DNA of 64,000 nt from Arthrobacter sp. Leaf234 (GTDB lineage: Bacteria; Actinomycetota; Actinomycetes; Actinomycetales; Micrococcaceae), in assembly GCF_001422665.1 (NCBI RefSeq), contig NZ_LMLU01000001.1:540797-604796 (forward strand), written 5' to 3'. Each line of letters starts with the position of its first letter. Position 1 is the first letter of the stretch. Position numbers and translations under genes: made by a program. Shown piece after piece: positions 40,724 to 48,808 of the stretch. The notes under the pieces were generated by a model. That model was not told the origin of the DNA. It made no database searches and worked only from the letters and a program-made list of their open reading frames with translations.

Positions 40724-41182
40724 TCAGCCGCGCGTCGGCTGGTAACGGGGCCGGTCGAAGGGATCGAGATCGACGGTGAGGCTCATGGTGTGGGGAACAG
40801 GGTCGGCGCACAGCAGGTCGTGCATCACGGCCAGCCACTGGAACGCGGCCGCCCTGTCCTCGAAGTACTCGGCAGGGTAGGCGGCGTGCGCGTACCCGGC
40901 GGCCGTCATGCGGTCCACGGGCGTGCTGCCGAGCATCGACGCGGCCAGGACGTGCCGTGCGGAAGCAAGGACGCGGCGGGCCCCGGGGAGGATCTCGACG
41001 ACGTCGTTTAGGTCGACGAACACCACGTACGGTCGGTGGTCGGTGAGCTCGAATCCCCGGCGCAGCATCATGAGCGCATCGACCTCCGTCACGGAGACCG
41101 GTTCCCGGGCGCGGACGGTCACCGCGCACCGCTCCAACCGGCTGATCTCGTACGTGGTCTCGAAGGTGTAGGCGGGTCTCAT
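40724..41182 (-). CDS. STAS/SpoIIAA-like protein, paralogue B
   Basis: 152 residues. A beta-strand N-terminus (YTFETTYEISRLERCAVTV) leads into a STAS-like domain: PYVVFVDLNDVVEILPGARR, LGSTPVDRMTAAGY, YFEDRAAAFQWLAVM. The order of these blocks matches the protein at 34095-34541, so the two are paralogues. The ATG at 41182 follows GCCGGAG. The C-terminal ~40 residues (VMHDLLCADPVPHTMSLTVDL) are not shared. Function is unknown. Confidence 0.72.
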   Translation of the reverse strand: MRPAYTFETTYEISRLERCAVTVRAREPVSVTEVDALMMLRRGFELTDHRPYVVFVDLNDVVEILPGARRVLASARHVLAASMLGSTPVDRMTAAGYAHAAYPAEYFEDRAAAFQWLAVMHDLLCADPVPHTMSLTVDLDPFDRPRYQPTRG

Positions 41183-41546
41183 GCATCTCCGGCAGCAGTG
41201 ATGGGCGGGACGCCGTGGCGCGGACCCGGCGCGAACGCCGTGAGACCAGCCGAACCGAGGCACGTCTCCACAGGATAGGCCGTTCGGCCCACCAGCGCAC
41301 AGCGCCGTGCGGCCGGGGGACGTCGGCCGTAGGACCCGGTGCCGGGCGCGCGGTCGTGGGCGCCGTGCGGGTTCTCGGGGCGGTCCTCCGGGTGGACCAC
41401 GGTGGGTTCGCCGCCCCCCAGACGGCGCAGGGCGGAGGGGCGGAGGGACCGCGGTGCGCGCGGTGCCGCCGGACGCGTGGTCACGGTTCGGCGCTGATGC
41501 GGGGCGGGCCATGGCCGGGAGGGTGCGGGCCGTCGATCATGGGTGC
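41183..41546. other. Intergenic stretch without a supported gene
   Basis: About 360 bases between divergent genes. Frames are open in several phases because the DNA is very GC-rich, but no ribosome-binding site, known protein sequence or strong hairpin is seen. Confidence 0.5.
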
Positions 41547-42233
41547 ATGACACGGTTGGTGCACGTCGGAATCCTGGTCCTCGCAGCGGTGCTGCTCAGC
41601 GGGTGTGGGACGGATGGCAGCGCCGGTGCAGTCGTCGGTGGTCCGGCCACGTCGCCGGGCGCCACCGCCGGTCCACCGGATACCGCCGACCCCGCGACGC
41701 CCCCGGTCCCCGCACCCGGAGACTTCGCACCTCCGCCCGCCGAAGGGCCCGTGGCCGGCCAGGGCACCGTCCTCCAGATCGGGGACGCGCCGCCGCAGCT
41801 CTGCCTCGCTGGTGTCGCCGAGTCCTACCCGCCGCAGTGCTCGGGTCCCGAAGTGGCGGGCTGGGACTGGGGGCTCGCGCAGCAGGCCGAGAGGGCGTCG
41901 GGCGTGACCTGGGGCGCCTACGCGGTCACGGGGACGTGGGACGGGAGTGCCTTCACCCGCACGGGGATCCCCGTCCCGCTCTCGCTCTACGATGCCCTGC
42001 CGTTCGAGGATCCCCTCGCCGGACGCCAGGGCACCACCGACCAGCAGGAGCTCGACCGCATCCTCACCGAGGTCTACGCCGGCCACGAGGGCTACGCCGT
42101 GACCGCCGGCGTGGACCGCGGCTTCGTCAGCCTCACGGTGGTGTACGACGACGGCTCCTTCCAGACGCGGATGGACGCCGAGTACGGGCCCGACGTCGTC
42201 GTCGTGCAGTCGGCGCTCCGGCCCGCCACCTGA
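41547..42233 (+). CDS. Secreted lipoprotein, function unknown
   Basis: 228 residues. The signal peptide MTRLVHVGILVLAAVLLSGCG has the lipobox LLSG-Cys, so the protein should be lipid-anchored outside the membrane. A Pro/Ala/Gly/Thr-rich spacer follows, then a domain with two cysteines (PQLCLAGVAESYPPQCSG) and VTWGAYAVTGTWDGSAFTRTG. This pattern recurs in other actinobacterial lipoproteins of unknown function. The ATG lies six bases after GATCAT. The next ~350 bases are non-coding. Confidence 0.8.
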   Translation: MTRLVHVGILVLAAVLLSGCGTDGSAGAVVGGPATSPGATAGPPDTADPATPPVPAPGDFAPPPAEGPVAGQGTVLQIGDAPPQLCLAGVAESYPPQCSGPEVAGWDWGLAQQAERASGVTWGAYAVTGTWDGSAFTRTGIPVPLSLYDALPFEDPLAGRQGTTDQQELDRILTEVYAGHEGYAVTAGVDRGFVSLTVVYDDGSFQTRMDAEYGPDVVVVQSALRPAT

Positions 42234-42581
42234 GCACGTTCGTCGCTCGTGGCGGGGACTCGGCTCCATCGGGGAGTCCCACCGGGCGGTCCACGGTGCC
42301 CTCGGAAGCACGCCGGCGGACCCGATTCCCGCGCCTCGGGCCGATGGATGACAGTCCAGTGGTCGTCGCAGCGCTGCATGCAGCATCCGGGCCCGAGCGC
42401 CAGTGCTGAATCGAGCGCTCCGTCCGGCGCTCTCGGGTGCCAGAATGATGGCAGTGCGACGGCCCGGTACCCGGGTGGCCGCCCGTGGTCACGAAGCCGG
42501 CTGCGGGAGGTGCGCGCTCGGCTGCCCGATGGCGGCGGCCCCATCCGGCTTCCGCAGAGGATCGCCGGAGGACACCGCCGC
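42234..42581. other. Intergenic stretch without a supported gene
   Basis: About 350 bases between the lipoprotein and the small shared-domain protein. Nothing recognisable is encoded, and no repeat or strong hairpin is seen. It may hold the promoter of the downstream gene. Confidence 0.45.
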
Positions 42582-42998
42582 ATGCAAGGACACCACACGC
42601 GTCTCGCTATGCAGCACGCGGGCCTCTCCCTCGCGACGGTCTGGGAGCATTTCCTCAACATGGGCGGATGCATCGACCATCTCGAGGTGGACGGCTATCT
42701 CCACGGCGTGATCACCCTGCCCGCCGACGACGGCGACTGCGTAACCCAGGCCGTCAACGAATTGCTCGACGACCAGGCGCGTGTGGGCCTGCTGTCCTGC
42801 TGCCGCGCCCCGTACAGCCGGGCGGGAGCGAGCGGACCAGCCGGACCGCGCACGCTGTTCCGGGCCTGCCCGGCCGCCGGACCGCATCCGGCCGCGGACG
42901 GGATGGCGGAGGCCGCGCCCACCGGGGCTGCAGCGCGTCGAGCGCCACGGCCATCTTCGCTGCAACCCGTCCGTCGAGCCGTGCGCCGGGAACGGTGA
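42582..42998 (+). CDS. Small stand-alone copy of the domain found before GAF (see 44080 and 48809)
   Basis: 138 residues as read. The first ~70 (MQHAGLSLATVWEHFLNMGG, EVDGYLHGVITLPADDGD, AVNELLDDQ) align block by block with the N-termini of the two GAF proteins at 44080 and 48809. The last ~65 residues are Arg/Ala/Pro-rich and look like random GC-rich reading, so the native stop may have been lost or moved by a frameshift after RAPYS. The ATG has GGAGGA ten bases upstream. Function is unknown; a small dimerisation or ligand module is possible. Confidence 0.6.
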   Translation: MQGHHTRLAMQHAGLSLATVWEHFLNMGGCIDHLEVDGYLHGVITLPADDGDCVTQAVNELLDDQARVGLLSCCRAPYSRAGASGPAGPRTLFRACPAAGPHPAADGMAEAAPTGAAARRAPRPSSLQPVRRAVRRER

Positions 42999-43135
42999 CC
43001 GGGTACCTGTCCCGCAGGGACTGACCTCGCTCGGAGACCAGGACCGTCTGTCCTGCCTCGCCGACGAGTCGCGGCCGCGCCCTGATGGAGAAGTGGGCCG
43101 CGAGGCGTGACTCGTCCCCGTGGGGGAGGCACGGC

Positions 43136-43822
43136 TCACTCGTTCGGACGAGTCTCCAGAACCGAACGCATCTTCCGGAGGCCGTCCCGGATGCGTGTCT
43201 TCGCCGTCGGGACGGGGATGCCGAGGCGTACAGCGACCTCAGCGTAGGTGAGGTGCGAGAAGTAGGCCAGGGTGATGGCCTCGCGCTGCACTGCGGACAG
43301 GACGGCCATCCCGGCGTGCACGCGCGACGCCTCGTCCCGCCCGACGACGGCCTCCGACACCTCGTCGAAGGCGCTCGACTGGTTCCGGCGTCCCCACTTC
43401 TCGTCCCGCGCGCCCCGGGAGACCTCCGAGCGCAGGCGGTCGATCGCGCGGCGGTGCGTCAGGGTCTTCAGCCACGTCAGCGGGTGGCCGAGCTCGGGCC
43501 GGTAGCGATCGCCCTGCTCCCAGACGAGCAGGAAGACCTCCTGCGTGACCTCCGCGCTGATGTCCGGGTCGAGGAGGATCCGGCGGGCCTGCCCGAAGAC
43601 CCGGCGCGAGCACGCGGTGTACAGGTCGCGGAAAGCCGCCTCGTCCTTCGATCCGGCGGACGTCAGCAACTCCACGAGGTCGGGCCCGGGTGGGTCCTGC
43701 CCGTCGTCGTCGGATGGGGCGGGATGGACCCGGGGAGCGGCGGTCGCGGGGGGAGGGGAGGCGACCGCCTGGGGGAAGGAGGCGATGGTGGAGCTTTCTG
43801 GCTGAGACCGGGGCAGAACCAT
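43136..43822 (-). CDS. ECF sigma factor (SigK-like)
   Basis: About 228 residues from the ATG at 43822; a GTG at 43891 is open but lies inside a hairpin at the expected transcription start. Region 2 is in FRDLYTACSRRVFGQARRIL and EVTQEVFLLVWEQGDRYRPELG. Region 4 is in LSAVQREAITLAYFSHLTYAEVAVRLG. The N-terminal 55 residues are Pro/Ser-rich. SigK-type factors are usually controlled by a membrane anti-sigma (RskA) encoded next door; none is present here. Confidence 0.88.
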   Translation of the reverse strand: MVLPRSQPESSTIASFPQAVASPPPATAAPRVHPAPSDDDGQDPPGPDLVELLTSAGSKDEAAFRDLYTACSRRVFGQARRILLDPDISAEVTQEVFLLVWEQGDRYRPELGHPLTWLKTLTHRRAIDRLRSEVSRGARDEKWGRRNQSSAFDEVSEAVVGRDEASRVHAGMAVLSAVQREAITLAYFSHLTYAEVAVRLGIPVPTAKTRIRDGLRKMRSVLETRPNE

Positions 43823-43885
43823 CCCCACCGCGGGTGCGGGAATCGTCGGGGCGGCGTGCCACCAGCGGCAGTCCGGCCCTCCTGA

Positions 43886-43918
43886 GGACACAGGGCGCGG
43901 CCCTGTGTCCTGAATCTA
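43886..43918 (-). promoter_or_regulatory. Promoter -10 and start-site hairpin of the ECF sigma gene
   Basis: On the minus strand TAGATT (43918-43913) is a fair -10 element. Directly downstream, GGACACAGGG pairs perfectly over 10 bp (43886-43895 with 43901-43910, loop 5 bases), so the mRNA would begin with a stable hairpin. This may protect the message or act as an operator. Confidence 0.4.
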
Positions 43919-44079
43919 ACCCGTACCACCCCTCCGGTCCAGCCTCCCGCGGCATCGCCGGTCCGGACGGCGGACGGATGCGCAGGGGATTGCGGCCCTG
44001 GGGTCTAATGGATGGAGCCCGAGGGGTCTCCCGATCGTGCGGGAACCACGGGAACGACGACGACAGGACGGCAGGGCGG

Positions 44080-44853
44080 ATGACCGACGGACGGCCCCAG
44101 CGGGCGCTCATGATCGCCGCCGTCGGCAGTGCGGGCCTGGCTCCGGAGGATGTGTGGCGGACGGGTCTGCTGCTCGGAGGGACCCTGTCCCTGCCGGACG
44201 TCAGGGAGTACCTCCGCCAGCGCCTCGATCTCCGGGCCCCCGAGAGTGACGTCCTCGCCGCAGCCGTGAACATCCTGCTGCGCGGGGCAGGGATGGAAGT
44301 GGCGATACCTCCCATGGCCGAGGACGCACCGGAGGGACCGGGCGGCATCGGCGACCTCGGTGCGGATGCGGCCTTCCTGCTCACCGACGAGGAGCAGGAG
44401 CAGGAGCGGCTGGAGGCGGTCCGCCGGACGAGCCTGCTGGACACGGAGCCGGAGGAACGCTTCGACGCCATCACCCGGAGGGCGCAGGAGCGCTTCAGGA
44501 GCAGTTCGGTGATCGTGACGCTCCTCGACGAGCACCGGCAGTTCCTGAAGTCCGCGATCGGGCCCGTCGAGCAGAACATGCCCCGGACACGGTCCTTCTG
44601 CGACACCACCATCCGCGAGTCCGTCCCCGTGATCGTGGAGGACGCCTTCGACGATCCCCGCTTCCGGTGGAACCCCCTCGTGCTCGGCGATCCCTTCATC
44701 AGGTTCTACGCGGGGCACCCGCTCAGGAGTCCCGACGGATGGGCGGTCGGGACCCTCTGCGTGATCGACCAGGAGCCACGCATCTTCGATGCCGAAGACG
44801 AGGCGGACTTCCACGCCATGGCCCTCGAGGTGCAGGCCCAGCTGAACGCGTGA
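44080..44853 (+). CDS. GAF domain protein with the shared N-terminal domain (copy 1)
   Basis: 257 residues from the ATG at 44080. Residues ~10-65 (SAGLAPEDVWRTGLLLGGTLSLPDVREYLRQRL, LAAAVNILLRGAG) belong to the small domain also seen at 42582 and 48809. An acidic linker follows. A GAF domain spans about 115-250, with ERFDAITRRAQERF, SVIVTLLDEHRQFLKSAIG, TRSFCDTTIRE and FYAGHPLRSPDGWAVGTLCVID. The GAF part closely resembles that at 48809 and probably binds a small ligand or senses redox state. No output domain is attached, so it may act through partners such as the nearby sigma factor. Confidence 0.82.
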   Translation: MTDGRPQRALMIAAVGSAGLAPEDVWRTGLLLGGTLSLPDVREYLRQRLDLRAPESDVLAAAVNILLRGAGMEVAIPPMAEDAPEGPGGIGDLGADAAFLLTDEEQEQERLEAVRRTSLLDTEPEERFDAITRRAQERFRSSSVIVTLLDEHRQFLKSAIGPVEQNMPRTRSFCDTTIRESVPVIVEDAFDDPRFRWNPLVLGDPFIRFYAGHPLRSPDGWAVGTLCVIDQEPRIFDAEDEADFHAMALEVQAQLNA

Positions 44854-44987
44854 CACCGGGCGTGCCGGAGCCTCGGCCGCCCCGCGTGCTACCCGTCCCT
44901 GCCCTGGCTCCGCCCCGTCTCCGTCCCCTCAGCGCGCCTCCGGATGCGCTCGCGGTACTCCGGGCTGGACACGGCATGGTGAACTAG

Positions 44988-44999
44988 TAAGTGGGCTTA
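44988..44999. promoter_or_regulatory. Isolated TAAG-N4-CTTA palindrome in a convergent gap
   Basis: TAAGTGGGCTTA, extended by one more base pair on each side (GTAAG...CTTAC), lies between two convergent genes. This is an unusual place for an operator. It has the same form as the sites near marR and catalase. Confidence 0.35.
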
Positions 45000-45055
45000 C
45001 TGGTTGGTCAAGGAGCGGCTGACACAGCAAACCCCCTGATGGTGCCCGCGCCCGG

Positions 45056-45934
45056 CTACGGCTGCTCGGGCACCATCTTGCTGTGCGCAGCACTGGGAGC
45101 GGACCCCGACCTGCCGTACTCACGGCGCACGCGGGGTGCCTGGCCGATGGCGACGAGGGCTCCGACGTCGTCGTCCCTCCGCGTCCACGCGCGCAAACCC
45201 CCGGCCGCGAGGAGGTCGAGACAGGCCGCTTCCTGGTCCTCGCCGATCTCCACGAGCAGATGGCCCCCGGGCGCCAGCCACTCCCGGGCCTCCTGCACCA
45301 CGCGCCGCTGGACCTCCAGGCCGTCGGCGCCGCCGTCGAGGGTGGCCCGCGGCTCGTGGAGCCTGGCTTCCGGCGGCAGGTTCCCCACCTGGGCGCTCGG
45401 CACGTACGGGGTGTTGCAGAGCAGGGTGTCGACGGTGCCGCGGAGCGCAGCGGGCAGCGGCGCGAAGAGATCGCCCTCGTAGCAGCGGGCGCCGTGTCGG
45501 CTGAGGTTCCGGTGCGCGAGCGCGACGGCGGCGCCGGAGATGTCGGTCGCGTGGAGGCGGAGACCCGGGACCAGGTGTGCGAGGCCCGCAGCGAGCGCTC
45601 CGCACCCGCAGCAGAGATCCAGCACCGTGGCACCCGGCGCCGTAACGTCGGCCGCGGCCGTGACCAGGAGGGCGGACCGCTGCCGCGGCACGAAGACACC
45701 TGGTCCGACGAGGAGTCGGAGTCCGCAGAAGTCCACCCAGCCGAGGATGTGCTCGAGCGGCAGGCCCACCACCCGCTGCTCCAGCATCTCCAGCAGGCGT
45801 TCGTCGCCGGCCCCGCTCGCCGCGAGGAGTCGCGCCTCGTCCTCGGCGAAGACGCATCCGGCGGCGCGCAGTCGTGCGGTCATCGAGGCCTCGGTGGGCC
45901 GGGCGGAGTCGACGGGGTGCTGACGGTGCGGCAT
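45056..45934 (-). CDS. Putative protein N5-glutamine methyltransferase (PrmC/HemK-like)
   Basis: 292 residues. A helical N-terminal domain precedes EHILGWVDFCGLRLLVGPGVFVPRQRS, the usual HemK linker. The SAM-binding site is VLDLCCGCGALAAGL, and the catalytic motif appears as NTPYVP where PrmC has NPPY. True PrmC modifies the GGQ glutamine of release factors; the Thr for Pro change fits the separate subgroup annotated 'putative protein N(5)-glutamine methyltransferase', whose target is not established. It stands alone on the minus strand; its 3' end lies within an 11-bp hairpin. Confidence 0.87.
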   Translation of the reverse strand: MPHRQHPVDSARPTEASMTARLRAAGCVFAEDEARLLAASGAGDERLLEMLEQRVVGLPLEHILGWVDFCGLRLLVGPGVFVPRQRSALLVTAAADVTAPGATVLDLCCGCGALAAGLAHLVPGLRLHATDISGAAVALAHRNLSRHGARCYEGDLFAPLPAALRGTVDTLLCNTPYVPSAQVGNLPPEARLHEPRATLDGGADGLEVQRRVVQEAREWLAPGGHLLVEIGEDQEAACLDLLAAGGLRAWTRRDDDVGALVAIGQAPRVRREYGRSGSAPSAAHSKMVPEQP

Positions 45935-45983
45935 GGGACGGCCCTTCGGCGGGGGAGGCCTGGCACCACGAGGATAGCGGTGA

Positions 45984-46646
45984 TCAGGTGTCGGTGGATC
46001 CGTGCGCCATGGCCACCGGCTTCGATTCCACGCTCCCCCGCTCCCGGAGATAGACCGAGGCGCCGATCATCAGCGCGATCACCATGAATTCGCTCTGCCA
46101 GTTCTGGAAGGACTCGAACCAGAACCGGGACGTGCCCAGGTACTCCAGGACCGTGGCACCCGGGAGGCCGTGAGCCGCCTGCTCCTCGCTGTAGGCTGCA
46201 CTGCCACCCACCGCATGCAGGAGGAAGGACGCGGCGAAGAGGACGAAGAACATGATCGACAGCGAATGTTCGTACAGTCGCAGGATCACGCCCCCGCGGC
46301 GCACCGGCCACGGAGCGTCGCTGGTGCCGGACGCGTCGCGGGGATCGTCGTCCTGCGGTTCGTGCCGGCCGGGCAGCTTCGATTCCGAGGATCCCCGCTG
46401 GAACAGGTACGCCGTCAGCACCACGTACATGCCCATCTGGAGGAACTCGGATTCCCAGTTCTCGAACGTCGCCTCGACGAACTCGCCGGTTCCGAGGAAG
46501 CCGAGGACACCCACCGTCGTTCCCCCGTGGGCTTGCTGGTCCGCGTTGTAGCTCAATGCTCCGCTCAGCACCATGCCGGCGAAGGAGATGACGAAGAGGG
46601 CCCCGTTCACGAGCAGCAAGCCGTGGTCCCGGATCCAGTGCCTCAT
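45984..46646 (-). CDS. DUF6766-like membrane protein with internal duplication
   Basis: 220 residues with four predicted helices arranged as two similar halves. Each half runs: membrane helix, a loop with (D/E)(Q)xAHG...LGT, then FENWESEF or FQNWQSEF and a second helix ending before RGSxESK. This is a clear tandem duplication within the gene. The family is widespread in soil bacteria without known function. The promoter region contains a direct repeat of GATCGATCCG near 46665-46683. Confidence 0.75.
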   Translation of the reverse strand: MRHWIRDHGLLLVNGALFVISFAGMVLSGALSYNADQQAHGGTTVGVLGFLGTGEFVEATFENWESEFLQMGMYVVLTAYLFQRGSSESKLPGRHEPQDDDPRDASGTSDAPWPVRRGGVILRLYEHSLSIMFFVLFAASFLLHAVGGSAAYSEEQAAHGLPGATVLEYLGTSRFWFESFQNWQSEFMVIALMIGASVYLRERGSVESKPVAMAHGSTDT

Positions 46647-46825
46647 GTGCCTCCACCTTCCTGTATCGATCCGGATCGATCCGGCCGGATGTCCCCTCCT
46701 ACGCTAGGAACCGGCGGCGGGAGCCCGCAACGGTGACGAAGCACGCGCAACGGGTTGCGCGTCGGCGGCGTCCATGTCCAGCGGGCCGCGGCGGCGGGCA
46801 CGCGGCTCCGGGATAGCCTGAGGGG

Positions 46826-47629
46826 ATGCAACGCGTGGCGGTGATCTCGGACCTGCACGGCAACGCCACCGCCTTCGAGGCGGTCCTGGCGGATCTCCGA
46901 CGCCGGGGGGTCTCCACGATCCTCAACCTGGGCGACGTCGCCGGCAAGGGCCCACGCGGGTCGGAGTGCGTCCGGCTCAGCCGCCTGCACTGCGCCGTGA
47001 CGGTGCGCGGCAACTGGGACGACTTCCTGCCGAACGAGACGCCCGAGCGGCGCGACGATGCCGGCTGGTGGTGGCACAGCGAGCTCAGCCCGGAGGACCG
47101 CGAGTGGCTGCGGTCCCTCCCGCTCTCGCACGACATCACCCTCAGCGGCCGCCGCATCCGGCTGTTCCATGCGTCCGCGAGGAGCGTGTACCACCGGGTG
47201 CACGCGCAGCACACGGACGAGGAGTTCGCGGGCATGTTCGCGGCGACGGAGCTCACGGGTGACGGGCCGCTGCCCGACGTCGTCTGTTACGGAGACATCC
47301 ACGACGCCTTCATCTCCACCCATCGCAGCAGGACGCTCGTCAACGTGGGCAGTGTGGGTAACCCGCTCGACGAGACGCAGGCGTCCTACGTGATCCTCGA
47401 GGGTGAGCCCGACGGCGACCGCTCGGCCCCGTTCGGCATCCAGTTCGTGCGGGTCGCGTTCGACATCGACGCGGAGATCGCCCTCGCCACCGCGCTGGGG
47501 ATGCCCGCGCTCGAGGCATACGCGATCGAATTGCGGACGGCGATCTACCGCGGACACCACGAGGCGGCGGGCCTGCTCGGGCAGGACGACGGCCAAGCGT
47601 CGGTCAGGAGCCGGCTGCTTGACCCCTGA
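46826..47629 (+). CDS. Metallophosphatase family protein
   Basis: 267 residues. Metal-binding motifs are VISDLHGNATAFEAVL (D-x-H), LNLGDVAGKGP (GD) and VRGNWDD (GN), with later VCYGDIHDAF and NVGSVGNPLDE. This is the YfcE-like calcineurin phosphoesterase pattern. The substrate is unknown; diadenosine polyphosphates, phosphodiesters and small phosphomonoesters are known for relatives. The ATG lies six bases after TAGCCT, so it may be leaderless. Confidence 0.9.
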   Translation: MQRVAVISDLHGNATAFEAVLADLRRRGVSTILNLGDVAGKGPRGSECVRLSRLHCAVTVRGNWDDFLPNETPERRDDAGWWWHSELSPEDREWLRSLPLSHDITLSGRRIRLFHASARSVYHRVHAQHTDEEFAGMFAATELTGDGPLPDVVCYGDIHDAFISTHRSRTLVNVGSVGNPLDETQASYVILEGEPDGDRSAPFGIQFVRVAFDIDAEIALATALGMPALEAYAIELRTAIYRGHHEAAGLLGQDDGQASVRSRLLDP

Positions 47630-48053
47630 CCGACACCCCATGCCCGTGCAAGCACATCGATGTATTCATCGTCGGTCCGCGGACAGGTCCGGGCCGTCGT
47701 TGCGTGTCCTCAGTGTGCGCGCGGCTGCTCAAGGTGCGCAGTGACGCCGGTCAAGATCCGCTCAGCTTGACAGGACGACGTGGCAGGACGACACCGCGGG
47801 TCGGTAGGTCACGGCGTGGTGAGGCCGAAGGGACGGCCTGCGGCCGGTGGTCCCCTAGACCCGCTCCGCGAACCGCGGAGATTCTCCCATCGAACGAGCG
47901 TGGCCGCCCGGACGATCACCGTCGGCGGACGTCTCCACCCGGCGGCAGAATTGGGTAATATCTCCTAGGTCGTTTAGCAGCAGGCGGCTCCTCACCTTCT
48001 CCTTGCCCAGCATCTCGCGTGGTCGGCCAGGGGCGGATGCAAAGGTTCATCTG
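47630..48053. other. Long gap before the GAF-ANTAR gene, with an AT-rich promoter-like patch
   Basis: About 420 bases. No gene is supported. A short direct repeat (CAGGACGAC) lies near 47770-47785. TAATAT at 47956-47961 in GGGTAATATCTCC is the only good -10-like sequence; the -35 is not clear. It lies about 90 bases before the likely GAF-ANTAR start. Confidence 0.4.
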
Positions 48054-48791
48054 TTGTCCGAACATCCTTTTGACAAGGGCCCGGCTGTCTCGGGCCTCCT
48101 CCAGGACCTCGTCCTCGACAGCGACGACGTCGAGGAGTTCCTGACGAAGCTGGTCACCATCGCCGGGCACAGCCTGTCGCACGAGGATGACGAGGTGCTG
48201 TGCGGCGTGACGCTGCTGAGGGCCCGCACGAAGACGACCGTCGCGAGCAACAGTCCCGAAGCGCAGAAGATGGACGAGGTGCAGTACGAGTTCAACGACG
48301 GCCCATGCCTGAGGGCCGCCCGCCTGGGAGTCGCCCACTATGTCAGCGACTTCGATGCGGAGGAGCGTTTCCACGAGTACAGCCGGGCGATCGCGGGACA
48401 CGGCATCAAGTCCGCGCTGGGTGTGCCCATCCGCCTCGAAGGCGACGCGACGGCTGCACTCAACTTCTATTCACCCCTCGTGGACGCGTTCAGCCCCGAG
48501 GCGGTCGAGGCGGCGGAGGGATTCGCCGCGGAGGTCTCGGCCTCGCTCCGCCTCGCCGTCCGGATCGCGAAGCTCACGGAGTCGAGTGCCGACATGCGGG
48601 CTGCGATGGAGAGCCGCACCACGATCGACCTCGCGGTCGGGGTGATCATGGGGCAGAACCGGTGCTCCCAGGATGCAGCCATGGCCATCCTCAAGACGGC
48701 CTCCAGCACCCGCAACGTGAAGCTGCGGGAGGTCGCCGCGTCTGTGCTGCAGTCGCTGGGCCAGGGTCCGGCCAGCACGCACTTCGAGTAG
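48054..48791 (+). CDS. GAF and ANTAR domain protein
   Basis: 245 residues from the TTG at 48054; a TTG at 48003 is an alternative, and the true start is unsure. The GAF domain covers about residues 20-160 (VLCGVTLLRARTKTTVASNSP, FNDGPCLRAARLG, SALGVPIRLEGDATAALNFYS). The ANTAR RNA-binding domain is C-terminal (MRAAMESRTTIDLAVGVIMGQNRCSQDAAMAILKTAS). ANTAR proteins bind paired hairpins in mRNA to prevent termination; the GAF domain would provide the signal. The shared-domain GAF protein starts 18 bases downstream. Confidence 0.88.
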   Translation: MSEHPFDKGPAVSGLLQDLVLDSDDVEEFLTKLVTIAGHSLSHEDDEVLCGVTLLRARTKTTVASNSPEAQKMDEVQYEFNDGPCLRAARLGVAHYVSDFDAEERFHEYSRAIAGHGIKSALGVPIRLEGDATAALNFYSPLVDAFSPEAVEAAEGFAAEVSASLRLAVRIAKLTESSADMRAAMESRTTIDLAVGVIMGQNRCSQDAAMAILKTASSTRNVKLREVAASVLQSLGQGPASTHFE

Positions 48792-48808
48792 CAACACCTC
48801 CGGCGATC

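Noticed and set aside
47950-47961. Stress sigma-factor promoter (GGGTAAT) before the GAF-ANTAR gene
   Set aside because: The matching upstream GTTT element at the right spacing is missing.
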